A stretch of 64,000 bases of DNA from Caproicibacter sp046707225 (GCF_046707225.1 NZ_JBJKOP010000032.1:62001-126000); one strand, 5' to 3'; counted from the stretch's first letter, positions 1 to 9,052 are shown. Translations and numbers: made by a program. Notes: a model not told the origin generated them from the letters alone.

Positions 1-3
1 TAT

Positions 4-55
4 CTTGTTGTAAATAACAAGTAAATATATTTATATAATAAAAACCTGTCTTGTT
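4..55 (+). promoter_or_regulatory. Promoter and likely self-operator of the XRE regulator
   Basis: An inverted repeat CTTGTT-N6-AACAAG lies at 4-21 and a further CTTGTT half-site at 50-55, bracketing a TATAAT at 34-39. This sits just upstream of an XRE gene, so autoregulation is a reasonable inference. No good -35 hexamer was found at 17 bp. Confidence 0.5.
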
Positions 56-79
56 AAAATGGATGATAGGGGTGGTTAC

Positions 80-418
80 TTGAACAATCTGAAAATATTG
101 CGTGAAGAGGCTGGTCTAAGCCAGCAAAAGTTAGCGGATCAGTTGGGTCTGACACAGCAGGGCATCTTCAGTTATGAAACCGGTGCATATGAGCCTGATA
201 TTTCCACACTGAAACGGCTTGCTGACTTTTTTAATACTTCCATAGATTATCTGGTTGGAAATACGGAGATCAGGCGCAGAATTGAGAGAACAGAGAAATA
301 TGATCTCAATGAGCAGGAAATGCAAATAGTAGATGAGTACAGAGTTTTGTCTTCGAAGGCGCAAAACAGCTTTCGCCTTATTCTGGAAAGCCTTACTGAT
401 TTAGAAAAAGGGTGCTGA
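80..418 (+). CDS. XRE-family helix-turn-helix transcriptional regulator
   Basis: A 112-residue DNA-binding protein. Residues about 3-58 form a Cro/CI-type HTH (LREEAGLSQQKLADQLGLTQ, then ...YETGAYEPD), and the tail after IDYLVGN is helical, probably for dimerization. I chose the TTG at 80 because AGGGGTGG lies about 5 bp upstream and the HTH begins almost at once, as is usual in this family; an in-frame ATG at 59 would add seven residues. It stands alone, followed by its own terminator. It may regulate the accessory region, but its only visible operator is its own promoter. It is not next to the HipA-like gene at 1079, so a HipBA pair is not supported. Confidence 0.85.
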   Translation: MNNLKILREEAGLSQQKLADQLGLTQQGIFSYETGAYEPDISTLKRLADFFNTSIDYLVGNTEIRRRIERTEKYDLNEQEMQIVDEYRVLSSKAQNSFRLILESLTDLEKGC

Positions 419-441
419 TTTTATCAATCGGCACCCTTTTT
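405..441 (+). terminator. Rho-independent terminator after the XRE gene
   Basis: The stem AAAAAGGGTGC / GCACCCTTTTT starts within the last codons of the XRE gene and ends in a T run. Confidence 0.85.
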
Positions 442-488
442 CCTATTCACGCTTACGGTAAACCAGCTGTTGTATCAAAACATTGCTG

Positions 489-947
489 CTATCTCTTTCC
501 CAGACTTGGATTCAATATGGAAAGCTTATACACTTGATTCTTCAACAAGTTTGTTTCGGTCCATTGTCCGTCCTGATCAATCATTTCATGAAGGAGCACA
601 TCATTTCCGTTCGTAATCCGTATAAAGTCAAAACGATATTTCTCCCCGCCGCCCGACGCGTAAACCGAGATCATGTTCCCGCTTTGTTCCGTTTTGTCGA
701 CGTGATCGATCAGGTGATACCAGTCCTGATAGATAATTGGCACAAGAGATTGGGCGTCATAGTCCCAGCCGTGCATAGGATGACATAAAAAATCTTCAGG
801 GAAATAATCAATCGCTTTGATTTTCCAGCCTTTATTCTTGTTTAGTTCCGTAGTGACAATGCCGTAAAAATAGGCAAAGTGGCTCCCGGAATAGTAACCG
901 ACCGGGTCGTTCATCGGCGCCCCGGTAATCACTTCCGCTTCGATCAT
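489..947 (-). CDS. Uncharacterized protein, possibly 5'-truncated
   Basis: An open frame of 152 residues rich in aromatic residues (GYYSGSHFAYFYGIV, FPEDFLCHPMHGWDY, YASGGGEKYRFDF). It has no signal peptide or membrane helix. I do not recognise the family; the composition is protein-like and no competing frame is better. There is no ribosome site before the ATG, and the frame stays open upstream of it toward the promoter at about 1020, so this may be the 3' part of a longer gene that lost its start. It converges on the XRE gene. Function unknown. Confidence 0.5.
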   Translation of the reverse strand: MIEAEVITGAPMNDPVGYYSGSHFAYFYGIVTTELNKNKGWKIKAIDYFPEDFLCHPMHGWDYDAQSLVPIIYQDWYHLIDHVDKTEQSGNMISVYASGGGEKYRFDFIRITNGNDVLLHEMIDQDGQWTETNLLKNQVYKLSILNPSLGKR

Positions 948-1016
948 ATGGTAGTGAAGACGAATTGTCGCTATGAAGCACTTAAAAAAACAGATCCTTT
1001 TGTCCCCTGAATAGCG

Positions 1017-1045
1017 TTGAATTTGCGGAATAATTTCGGTATAAT
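1017..1045 (+). promoter_or_regulatory. Promoter of the HipA-like gene
   Basis: TTGAAT at 1017-1022 and TATAAT at 1040-1045 are separated by 17 bp. The likely start codon ATG 1079 follows with AAGGAG at 1064-1069. Confidence 0.6.
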
Positions 1046-1078
1046 AATATAATCAGAATGAAGAAGGAGTTGGTGAAG

Positions 1079-2333
1079 ATGGCGGACAAGTTGCATCAAC
1101 AATATGTCCTGATGCACAAAAACATACCTGTTGCCGATTTGGAGCTTGATACTGCATCCGGTTCCATCTCCGCCGTAGGTTCCGCTCACGAAGAAGCGCA
1201 TGTTCCCATTGGCATTTCTGTGAAAAAGGGAAAAATCGACCGGGCAGCCCTGAATGAATGGTGGAAAGGCCGGGCAATTCCGGCAAGCCGTGATGGAATA
1301 CGTCACGCGCTGACGGAACTGAATGTTTCTACAACACAACAGCTTCTGGATAAATGCCTGGGACTCAGCCTGTCGGACCAGTATTGGATACGCCCTAAAA
1401 AGGCAGGGATTGAATGGCGAGATATCAACTTCTTTGATCACACCTTTTCCGATGATATTGGAAATATCCTGTTTGGCAAGGGGTCGTCCAGTGATAATGT
1501 CAGTTTGATGTCACCCGATAACACCTCGGACGGATGGCTGAAAAAGAAATGGGCCATTCTTGACGGGAAGCGGTGCCTGATCAAAGGCGGAAGCGGTGCC
1601 ATTCAGCAGGAACCGTACAATGAAGTGTTGGCAAGCCGGATCATGGACCGACTTAGGATTCCCCATGTTTCTTATACGCTGATGTTGCAGGATGACTACC
1701 CATACAGTGTCTGCCAAGATTTTATTACCCCGCAAACGGAATTGATATCTGCATGGTACATCATGCTGACGCAGAAAAAGCCGAACCATATTTCCGTGTA
1801 TCAGCACTATATGTGAGGCATTGGGAATCCCCGGTGTGCAGGATTCGCTTGACCGGATGATGGTGCTGGACTATATCATTGCCAATGAGGACCGTCATCA
1901 GAATAATTTTGGAGCAATTCGGAATGCGGAAACACTGGAATGGCTTGGCTCAGCCCCTATTTACGATAGCGGATCTTCCCTTTGGTTTTCCAAGCCGCAA
2001 GCTATGATTAATGCCAACGCAACGACTCCATGTAAACCGTTCAAGGCTGACCATGAGGAACAAATCAGGCTCGTATCCTCTTTTGATTGGCTTGACTTGT
2101 CGGCGTTGAAAGGTATCGATGACGAATTCCGCGACATTCTGAATGGCTCCTTGTTTATTGACGAAACACGGCCTGACGCTTTGTGCTTTGCACTCCGTAA
2201 ACGGGTAGAAATGTTGGCGGAGATCGTAAACTCACGTGGTGAGCAGCTCCCCGTAGACAATTTTAGCGCGGATATAACGGAAGATGTGGCATATAACGGA
2301 ACGGATAGCGAGGATGAGGACTTAGAACGGTAA
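1079..2333 (+). pseudogene. HipA-like serine/threonine kinase, frameshifted
   Basis: Two abutting frames together make one HipA_C-type protein of about 417 residues. The first part (ATG 1079, good ribosome site) ends at a stop at 1814-1816 just after SVYQHYM. The second frame resumes with CEALGIPGVQDSLDRMM and carries the kinase signatures ANEDRHQNNFG (catalytic Asp region) and PIYDSGSSL (metal-binding Asp). The junction needs a frame change around 1811-1818, so the catalytic half is not translated from the native start. In the known family, HipA kinases phosphorylate tRNA synthetases or other proteins; lone HipA proteins also occur in Firmicutes. No slippery heptamer is evident, so I call a pseudogene. 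A sequencing error is the alternative. Confidence 0.8.
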
Positions 2334-2414
2334 CTAAATATTATTGGGAGGGACTGTTGCAAAATGTATTTGCGATAGCACATTGCACAAGAAAACAGTC
2401 TCTATAAAAAGAAG

Positions 2415-2459
2415 ATGCACCTTGAAACGGCTTTCTTGAGCCATCAAGGTGCATTTTTT
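2415..2459 (+). terminator. Terminator after the HipA-like gene
   Basis: Stem ATGCACCTTGA / TCAAGGTGCAT with a roughly 18-nt loop and a T6 tail. It stands about 80 bp after the HipA stop. The rest of 2334-2722 holds the next terminator and no gene. Confidence 0.8.
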
Positions 2460-2595
2460 GTGCACTATTTTTTCATCAAGACTATTTTCTAACAGCCTCT
2501 TTTATACTTCTATGAAGATGGCGTTAGAAACAGAAGGTCTCCACAAGGTGCTATTATGATTAATAGACGCATATAAAATATTATCACTTATTTTG

Positions 2596-2624
2596 AAAAA
2601 ATTGCCCTCTTCAGGGCAATTTTT
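2596..2624 (+). terminator. Second terminator, upstream of the ChW gene
   Basis: Stem AAAAAATTGCCCT / AGGGCAATTTTT with a tight loop and T run. It insulates the ChW gene from upstream transcription, so that gene must have its own promoter in 2625-2700, which I could not place. Confidence 0.8.
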
Positions 2625-2722
2625 CTTGACTTCTACGGTATAAGTGAAAGGAGATCAATTTGTTTGGAAATAAAACAACAGCCAAATAAACTAAAACAAA
2701 CAATTTATAGGAGGTAGGCTCA

Positions 2723-5700
2723 ATGAGTCAAAAGTCCATATCTACGGTGCAAGCAGCATCCAATGTCCAGATTTCCTACTTGAGCAGCGGTACATGGAAG
2801 ACCATTAATGACCAAGTACAAAGCTCTATGGATGGCATCAAAATTCAGACAAGCTCAAACAGTTCCTATTATTTACAGTATCGGACATGGAATCAGGGGA
2901 AAACAGATTATTACCCTTATGTAAAAAGTAATGTAAATGATTATGCCGGCTCGTCGGGCAAACCTGTCCAACGGCTCCAAATACAGGCATACCAAAATGA
3001 TGGCACAAAACTGTCAGCAGGTATCGTTGTAATGTATCGGGCATTTGTTGATGGAGAATGGCTACCTTGGGTAAGCAATGCCGACCCTGAATGGATGCGA
3101 AGCGTACAAAACAAATACGATTTGGGTGGTACTCTGGATACTGATGCATCTTATGCCGGTAAATCAGGCAAAAATATCAGTGGCATTGAAATCCGTGTTT
3201 ATGAAGAAGGAGCAATTGGAGACTTTTCCGGAGGGGAGGCAACAGCATTCCTAAGCTACATGGCTGATAGTACTTCAAATTGGAATTCTTTTGAAAGAAG
3301 CACAGTCGCGTCCCATATTGATGGGATCAAAATGCAAACTACAAACAAACCTTATTATCTCTTATATAAAACGTGGAACTCCGGTCAGTCCTCTTATTAT
3401 CCGGCAGTTAAGAGTACCGACAATGATTATGCAGGCTCTGCGGGGAAGCCGATTCGGAGATTAAGCATTCAGGCATATAAGAACGATGGCACAAAATTGG
3501 TTTCTGGTGTTATTGTTATGTACCGTGCCTATGTAAATGGCGAGTGGCTGCCTTGGGTGAGCAACGCTGATCCAGAATGGATGAGAAACGTACAGAACAA
3601 ATACAGTTTAGGCGGTACGTTGGACACGGGCGGTTCATTCGCTGGTGAAGTAAATGAAAATATAAGCGGCATTGAAATACGTATTTTTGAAGATGATTCC
3701 CTGAATGCCGGAACAGATGATTTCTCAGGAGACGAACTTAGTCTATCATTAAGTTATATGGCTGACAGTAACGATAATTGGAACGGCTTCAATGGAAGTG
3801 TAACTGCATCACATATTGATGGAATCAGAATTCAGACAAACTCGGATCAGTCCTTTTATCTGCTTTATAAGACTCTGAATTCCGGCCATGATACGTACTA
3901 TCCTGAAGTATCAAGTACGGGGAATGATTATGCAGGTTCAGCAGGAAAACCAATCCAGAGGTTAAGTATCCACGCTTATCAAAATGATGGTACAAAATTG
4001 ATTTCCGGCATTGTCGTAATGTATAGGGCTTTGGTCGATGGAAGGTGGCTGCCTTGGGTCAGTAACGCTGACCCCGTGTGGATGCGTGGCGTTCAAACTC
4101 AGTATAACCTGGGCGGCACATTGGATCTAGATGCCTCTTATGCGGGTGCATCGGGTAAAAATATCAGTGGTATCGAAATTCGGGCATTTAAAGGTGACAC
4201 AGACCTTACGCCGATAGAAAACTTGCCTGGAACTGAAACTACGCCATCCTTAAGTTATATGTACGACAGCATTTCAAACTGGCATTCCTTTGACAAAAGC
4301 GTGATGTCAGCACACATTGATGGAATAAAAATACAAACCAGCCCGAATAAACAATATTATATTAAATATCAAACCTGGAATTCCGGCCAGTCTTCCTATT
4401 ATCCGGAAGTTGCCAGCACAGAAAACGATTACGCAGGTTCAGCAGGAAAGCCAATTCAGAGAGTAGGACTCCATGTCTATAGAAGTGATGGTGTAAAATT
4501 AACAACCGGTGTTGTTGTCATGCTTAGGGCTTATGTGGATGGAAATTGGCTACCTTGGGTTAGTAATGCCGATCCTGAGTGGATGCGGAGCGTTCAAAGC
4601 AAATATGATTTAGGTGGAACACTGGATACTAACGGCTACTACGCTGGTATAGCGGGTAAAAATATCAGTGGTATCGAGATCCGAGTTTTTGAAGAGAATG
4701 GAATAAATACAACACCTACTACACCCACAGGAAATTACAAAATTATTCAGGCGCCATTTATTTCACAATTGGGGGATTATCCCACCGGATGTGAAAGTGT
4801 TACTGCCGTCATGGCACTTAATTACGCGGGGATTAATACCTCAGTGGATACGTTTATTGATACTTATCTGGATAAATCCACTATACCATTTGATCCAAAT
4901 CTCACATTTGGCGGAAATCCCAGATCGTCCCACTCATATGGATGCTATGCCCCTGTGATTAAAAAAGCTTTGGATCAAGCTTTGTCAGGGAAAAACTATG
5001 GGGCTAATGTATTGAGCAACGTATCCTTGGAAACATTGTGCTCTCAATATATAGATAAAGATATTCCGGTAATTATGTGGGCTACGATGTATATGAATCC
5101 ACCATATATCAGTTCTACGTGGACATTTAATGGAAAATCAATTCAATGGATTGCACCGGAACATTGTTTGTTGCTCGTAGGATATGATGAAAACAATTAT
5201 ATTTTCAACGACCCTCTGCAAACACAAGCCCTAAAGTATTACAGTAAATCGTCCGTGGAATCCGCTTACCAAGGACTATATAGTCAAGCCATAGTGATTG
5301 TTGAAAAGGAGGAGCCTACTAACCCGCCCGCTCCGCCTGTATATCGTTATGGCGCTGTTAAGAACCCGGTAACAGGTGAAATTTATCCGATTATGCTCTA
5401 TGAAAATGGCAAACAATATATTGAACCGGCTTACCAGCCAGAAACAAATGCAGCTGAAATGAAGCCAACCTTGCTGAATAAAGCTACGTTCAATGTGGCC
5501 AAATTTATTTCCGGGCTTGAGTTTGATGACAGCCTAAGCAAAGCGGAAAATCATCCGGTGCTTGGTAATATAATGGGTATTGTTATTGGTGGTATTACGT
5601 CTTTTAATGAAAGCTGGGAATCACTATATATAGATATTAACTATTATAAAGTGCCCGCTACTGGACAGAAGAAAGCAGTGATTGAATGTGGTGAATCAAA

Positions 5701-6127
5701 ATACAACGAATTATTTAGTAAGTGGAATTTCTATGGTATTCCTGTGTCTTTGAAATCGCTGCATAGCATATGGACTGGTGCTGGGGCTTGGGAGGCAGCC
5801 GCTTGGGAAAAAGCTGTTAACGATATGGCAAAAGAGCAGTATGGAAAATATAAAAGCGTAACGCCCAACAGCGATTACCATTATGATCTGGAATATACGC
5901 TTGATGCAAAAAGAGAAAATGATAAGTACGTTTCTTATATTTTCTTGGGTGACGGTGGAAAAATGTATGAGTATGCCAAAATGTATGATAAAGAGAAAAT
6001 TGAAATAGTCGTAACACAAGGACTCTTGAATGAAGAGGTTGATCGGCTAAATATTCTCCCGTTGCTCAGTCCCGTAAGTCCGTTGCCGGAAGACAAAGTT
6101 GCTTTGTTTAACATTATGGTACAGTGA
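2723..6127 (+). CDS. Large ChW-like repeat protein with C39-type cysteine peptidase domain
   Basis: 1134 residues, ATG 2723 with AGGAGGT 7 bp upstream. Four units of about 160 residues (roughly 12-165, 172-330, 343-495, 508-660) each hold two ChW-like halves, one with DYAGSAGKPIQRL, the other with GEWLPWVSNADPEWM ending in GKNISGIEIRVYE. Residues about 669-865 form a C39-like peptidase with Cys690 (PTGCESV), His814 (PEHCLLLVGY) and Asp830 (FNDPL). A short Pro-rich linker leads to a C-terminal domain of about 250 residues that I do not recognise. ChW repeats are known from clostridial surface proteins. There is no signal peptide or anchor, which is odd for such a protein. It faces a lipoprotein gene across a shared terminator; a broken paralogue with the same arrangement lies at 23677-26985. 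Substrate unknown. Confidence 0.8.
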   Translation: MSQKSISTVQAASNVQISYLSSGTWKTINDQVQSSMDGIKIQTSSNSSYYLQYRTWNQGKTDYYPYVKSNVNDYAGSSGKPVQRLQIQAYQNDGTKLSAGIVVMYRAFVDGEWLPWVSNADPEWMRSVQNKYDLGGTLDTDASYAGKSGKNISGIEIRVYEEGAIGDFSGGEATAFLSYMADSTSNWNSFERSTVASHIDGIKMQTTNKPYYLLYKTWNSGQSSYYPAVKSTDNDYAGSAGKPIRRLSIQAYKNDGTKLVSGVIVMYRAYVNGEWLPWVSNADPEWMRNVQNKYSLGGTLDTGGSFAGEVNENISGIEIRIFEDDSLNAGTDDFSGDELSLSLSYMADSNDNWNGFNGSVTASHIDGIRIQTNSDQSFYLLYKTLNSGHDTYYPEVSSTGNDYAGSAGKPIQRLSIHAYQNDGTKLISGIVVMYRALVDGRWLPWVSNADPVWMRGVQTQYNLGGTLDLDASYAGASGKNISGIEIRAFKGDTDLTPIENLPGTETTPSLSYMYDSISNWHSFDKSVMSAHIDGIKIQTSPNKQYYIKYQTWNSGQSSYYPEVASTENDYAGSAGKPIQRVGLHVYRSDGVKLTTGVVVMLRAYVDGNWLPWVSNADPEWMRSVQSKYDLGGTLDTNGYYAGIAGKNISGIEIRVFEENGINTTPTTPTGNYKIIQAPFISQLGDYPTGCESVTAVMALNYAGINTSVDTFIDTYLDKSTIPFDPNLTFGGNPRSSHSYGCYAPVIKKALDQALSGKNYGANVLSNVSLETLCSQYIDKDIPVIMWATMYMNPPYISSTWTFNGKSIQWIAPEHCLLLVGYDENNYIFNDPLQTQALKYYSKSSVESAYQGLYSQAIVIVEKEEPTNPPAPPVYRYGAVKNPVTGEIYPIMLYENGKQYIEPAYQPETNAAEMKPTLLNKATFNVAKFISGLEFDDSLSKAENHPVLGNIMGIVIGGITSFNESWESLYIDINYYKVPATGQKKAVIECGESKYNELFSKWNFYGIPVSLKSLHSIWTGAGAWEAAAWEKAVNDMAKEQYGKYKSVTPNSDYHYDLEYTLDAKRENDKYVSYIFLGDGGKMYEYAKMYDKEKIEIVVTQGLLNEEVDRLNILPLLSPVSPLPEDKVALFNIMVQ
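2763..4720 (+). repeat. Four tandem coding repeats of about 490 bp
   Basis: The in-frame units begin near 2763, 3240, 3750 and 4245 and correspond to the four ChW-like double modules. All four keep the core GxWLPWVSNADPxWM. The copies differ at many synonymous sites, so the duplications are old. Confidence 0.85.
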
Positions 6128-6135
6128 AATTGTAT

Positions 6136-6178
6136 GATACAAAAAGAAGAGGGCTGATTTCAGCCCTCTTTTTGTATC
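6136..6178. terminator. Bidirectional terminator between convergent genes
   Basis: A near-perfect palindrome (GATACAAAAAGAAGAGGGCT / AGCCCTCTTTTTGTATC) with A/T runs on both sides. It overlaps the last codons of the lipoprotein gene. Confidence 0.9.
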
Positions 6179-6861
6179 TTGTTATCTTTGACAGTAAAGT
6201 GTTCGGTTACCTTCAAGGAATCAGCAACCCATAGTGCAATCTTTCCAGAAGACAAATCTACGGAATCATCAAATGCTCCGGTAACTAAATAGGGAATGTC
6301 CTCTCGATAGCATTGTATAATATGATGCTTTTTACCCCCATAGGTATAGGAATACTGAACTTCCGTTATTTTGCCGTGAGTGCCATCATAATGTTTATAA
6401 TTGGAATCAATTTTTGGAGGATTTACCTTACTCGATGAATCAGAGCTTAACATACTTGCGGCATTCGCAAACGATTGTTTCATATGCTCTTCATATGCAC
6501 TGGTTTTTCCGGCGAACAGATCTTTATACATTTGCTTATCTTTTTCAGATAACGCTGACCCTGAATAGTAGTAATTCCCAATTCCTACCATAAACGGCAG
6601 GGAATCTTCCTCTGTTTCAAATTTTTTCTCAACGGCATTCTCAGGACACGCAACAACGGATAAATTATATTGCGGACCGGAAACCCAGCCTCCTGGTACT
6701 CCGAATTCAAAAGTCACAAGATCCCCTTTACTATTTTGTGTAATAGTCTTTAATGAAACCGGTGGATTCCCCACTGTGCTTTTGTTCGTTTGGCATCCAA
6801 CCAAAAGGAGCAATAAGGTGAGCGCCATAAGTGTAATAGATAATTGTTTCTTTCTATTCAT
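6160..6861 (-). CDS. Putative lipoprotein convergent with the ChW-C39 gene
   Basis: 233 residues. A lysine-rich start, a hydrophobic stretch and the lipobox LLLLVGC at about residue 23 predict a lipoprotein on the outer face of the membrane. The rest has no family I recognise. It shares blocks with the 26344-26985 protein, including LFAGKTSAYEEHM versus LFEGKTEEYKNTI, GTHGKITEVQYSYTY, YREDIPYLVTG and a C-terminal LSSGKIALWVADSL. The fact that both copies sit tail-to-tail with a ChW-repeat gene suggests a functional pair, for example protection from or anchoring of the peptidase, but that is inference. A ribosome site (GAGGGA) lies 5-6 bp before ATG 6861. Confidence 0.8.
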   Translation of the reverse strand: MNRKKQLSITLMALTLLLLLVGCQTNKSTVGNPPVSLKTITQNSKGDLVTFEFGVPGGWVSGPQYNLSVVACPENAVEKKFETEEDSLPFMVGIGNYYYSGSALSEKDKQMYKDLFAGKTSAYEEHMKQSFANAASMLSSDSSSKVNPPKIDSNYKHYDGTHGKITEVQYSYTYGGKKHHIIQCYREDIPYLVTGAFDDSVDLSSGKIALWVADSLKVTEHFTVKDNKIQKEG

Positions 6862-7159
6862 TCTTTCCCTCTTTTTTATTTATTGTTCTATTTTAGTCAG
6901 TCTGATTCTAATTCACCGTTCCACTGACTAGCAAGAAATTTATAACCCATGGAAAAAAGTTAATTGAAGCTGTTAATTCCAGCGTCTTCCCTAAGTAAGC
7001 AGATAAAATATCGGTTCTAATAGTTATTATAAAGCATTGTATTTATTATAAACATTATATCATTTCTGTTTCTTTTTTCTACCAGTTTCACACAAGTATT
7101 TTTTGGAAAATATTAGGTAATAGGAACACTTCTGTTTTCGCTTTTTCATGGAGCGAAGC
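6862..7159. other. AT-rich intergenic region without a recognised gene
   Basis: About 300 bases between the lipoprotein start and the mobilization module. It presumably holds the lipoprotein promoter. I see no coding frame or terminator. Confidence 0.6.
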
Positions 7160-7335
7160 GACCAAGCCCCTGCCGGTAAACCGGCAGGGGTAACTTAATG
7201 CCAAAATCTCAGATTTTGGAGTTAAGGCAGGAATAGCCGTCATACTTCCGGCGCGTTTACAGCTTGAAAGCAGAGCTTTCAACCGTTCTCTTCGGTATGA
7301 TTTTATATTCTCAGTATGATTTTCGTCATACTGCG
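7160..7335 (+). other. Candidate oriT: hairpin cluster upstream of mobilization genes
   Basis: Consecutive inverted repeats lie just before the mobilization genes: CCCCTGCCGG-TAAA-CCGGCAGGGG (7167-7190), CCAAAATC-TCA-GATTTTGG (7201-7219) nested in TAACT/AGTTA, TTGAAAGC-AGA-GCTTTCAA (7264-7282) and AGTATGA/TCATACT (7312-7331). oriT sites usually lie next to the relaxase operon and contain such repeats. The nic site cannot be named from this alone. Confidence 0.5.
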
Positions 7336-7350
7336 GAAAGAAGGGGTCGT

Positions 7351-7836
7351 TTGCAGAAAGAAGCATGTAAAACAGAGCGCAAAACGCTCCATCTGCCGGT
7401 TGACACCATCAAGGCATTGGAAAAGCTGGCGGCGAAAAACGGGACAGATTTATCGAAGGAGATCCGACATGCCATCGACGCCTACCTTGATGTTTCCGTC
7501 ACCGCCGAAAACATCAATATGATTGACGGCGTGATCCATCAGGAGCTTGAAGTCCAGATTAAAGCTCTTGGCAATCGACTTGCCGCCATGCTCAACCGCC
7601 TGACGATTATTTCCGCTGCGGGTTACTACGCAAATATCGCCATCATTTCCGATCTGATCGATACCGACCGGTATTCGAGCTTTGAAAAAATCGAGAGCAT
7701 CGCCCGCAAAAAGGCTCTTGCCTACGCAAATATGAAAAGCGCCGACGCTCTCAGAGCCTTTCTGGATGACGAGGAAATGAAAAAAGCAGTCAGCGACTTG
7801 AAGGGAGGGCCAAAGCACGTCGATTTTGATGTATAA
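7351..7836 (+). CDS. Mobilization accessory (MobC-like/ribbon-helix-helix) protein
   Basis: About 161 residues from TTG 7351 (AAGAAGGGG just upstream); an in-frame ATG at 7264 lies inside a hairpin of the putative oriT and is less likely. The N-terminal LHLPVDTIKALEKLAAKNG and LSKEIRHAIDAYLDVS fit a ribbon-helix-helix DNA-binding fold, and the rest is helical. It overlaps the relaxase start by 11 bp, so the two are translated together. In related elements such proteins bind oriT and help recruit the relaxase. The assignment rests mainly on context. Confidence 0.65.
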   Translation: MQKEACKTERKTLHLPVDTIKALEKLAAKNGTDLSKEIRHAIDAYLDVSVTAENINMIDGVIHQELEVQIKALGNRLAAMLNRLTIISAAGYYANIAIISDLIDTDRYSSFEKIESIARKKALAYANMKSADALRAFLDDEEMKKAVSDLKGGPKHVDFDV

Positions 7837-9052
7837 GCAGCGGTTCCGAAATCCCAACTACCGCAAGACACCCAAATGCAATTACGCCCACATCGGATAC
7901 ATTGCCACTCGTCCTGGTGCCTCCAAAAATGAAGGAATGCGCCACGGCCTGTTTGGCAAACTGTCTCCCAGTAAGCTCACCGAGTTTGAAACCTGGCAGG
8001 AAGCTGCGAGGGATGTCCGAGAACTTTCGTACCGCAGGGTCAACATGTTCCGTGGTATTATCTCGTTTTCTCCGGAAACCGCCGCCGAGCTGAAGCTGAA
8101 CGGGCACGAGGCATGGGAAGAATATATTGAGCGGCATATTATGACGCTTGCACAGAAAAATGGAATCCGCGCGGAGAATCTGTCGTGGGTGGCAGCGCAT
8201 CATAACGAGCGCGGCCACCCACATTTGCATGTGGTGTTTTGGGACAAAAACCAGAAGCTGATGAAAAACTACGTTTCTCCCAAAGTTCCGAACAGTATCC
8301 GTATCCAGCTTATTAAGGACACTTTTCCGGAGAAGATTGCGGAATATTGCAGGCAAAAGGGCAAAATCAAGGGCGAATTGAATACTGTTACCGATGAGCT
8401 GATTACTGAGTTCGACGAATATATGCAGAAACTTTACCCAAAGGAATACCGCCGTCTGAAAGAAGAATTTGGACGGATTGGCGAGGATGAGCTGTTGACC
8501 TCTCCCCTTGACAGCATGGTGGGCAATATCGATCTCGCACCGTATCTGAAACGGCTGTTTGTACTCAAAGATAAAATGCCGAAGCAAGGGCGGCTTGTAG
8601 ATAAGCTCTTGCCCGCGGAGGTCAAAGCTGAGATTGACACCTTTGTTTTGGAGCTGAAAAATTCCAACGAATATATCCGGAACCTCGTAGCCGATTACGC
8701 GGAAAGTAAATGCTGTCTTGCCATGCTATACGACAGCGATCCGGAAAATATGGAAACATATCGAAAGCAAGCGGTCGCCGAGGCAGACAAGTTAATTGCA
8801 AACAAAATTCTCCGTGTCATCAAATCCATACTGCGCAAAGAAAGAGAATTATCCTCATTTGAATTCACGCAGGCAAGAAAGGAATGGTACACAGAGCAAA
8901 TGATTTGTGAAATACTGATGATGCTGGAACAGAATATCATCAGCCTTGACATGGAATACGATGACGCGCAAAAGTCAATGGGCACCGAGCTTTCCAAAAC
9001 GGCAAAAAAGGAATGGTACCTGCGGCATAAGGACAAGGGTATGGAAGTTTAA
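7826..9052 (+). CDS. MobP-type relaxase
   Basis: 408 residues. The segment AAHHNERGHPHLHVVFWDKN contains the three-His HUH metal site of MOB_P relaxases, and the N-terminal NYAHIGYIATRPGASKN is typical of the MobP3-like group in Firmicutes. Relaxases nick oriT and lead single-stranded DNA into a recipient. No coupling protein or type IV secretion genes are in the window, so the element looks mobilizable rather than self-conjugative. The C-terminal 200 residues are helical and unassigned. It overlaps the accessory gene and ends in a terminator. Confidence 0.85.
   Translation: MMYKQRFRNPNYRKTPKCNYAHIGYIATRPGASKNEGMRHGLFGKLSPSKLTEFETWQEAARDVRELSYRRVNMFRGIISFSPETAAELKLNGHEAWEEYIERHIMTLAQKNGIRAENLSWVAAHHNERGHPHLHVVFWDKNQKLMKNYVSPKVPNSIRIQLIKDTFPEKIAEYCRQKGKIKGELNTVTDELITEFDEYMQKLYPKEYRRLKEEFGRIGEDELLTSPLDSMVGNIDLAPYLKRLFVLKDKMPKQGRLVDKLLPAEVKAEIDTFVLELKNSNEYIRNLVADYAESKCCLAMLYDSDPENMETYRKQAVAEADKLIANKILRVIKSILRKERELSSFEFTQARKEWYTEQMICEILMMLEQNIISLDMEYDDAQKSMGTELSKTAKKEWYLRHKDKGMEV

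Noticed and set aside
1811..1821. Programmed frameshift in the HipA-like gene
   Set aside because: No slippery heptamer or downstream stem is seen; a mutation is simpler.
59..2333. HipB-HipA toxin-antitoxin pair
   Set aside because: The XRE gene is about 660 bp away, separated by a terminator and an opposing gene, and the kinase is broken.
2763..4720. CRISPR array
   Set aside because: The periodic repeats are coding, about 490 bp each, without short direct repeats and spacers. No cas genes occur in the window.
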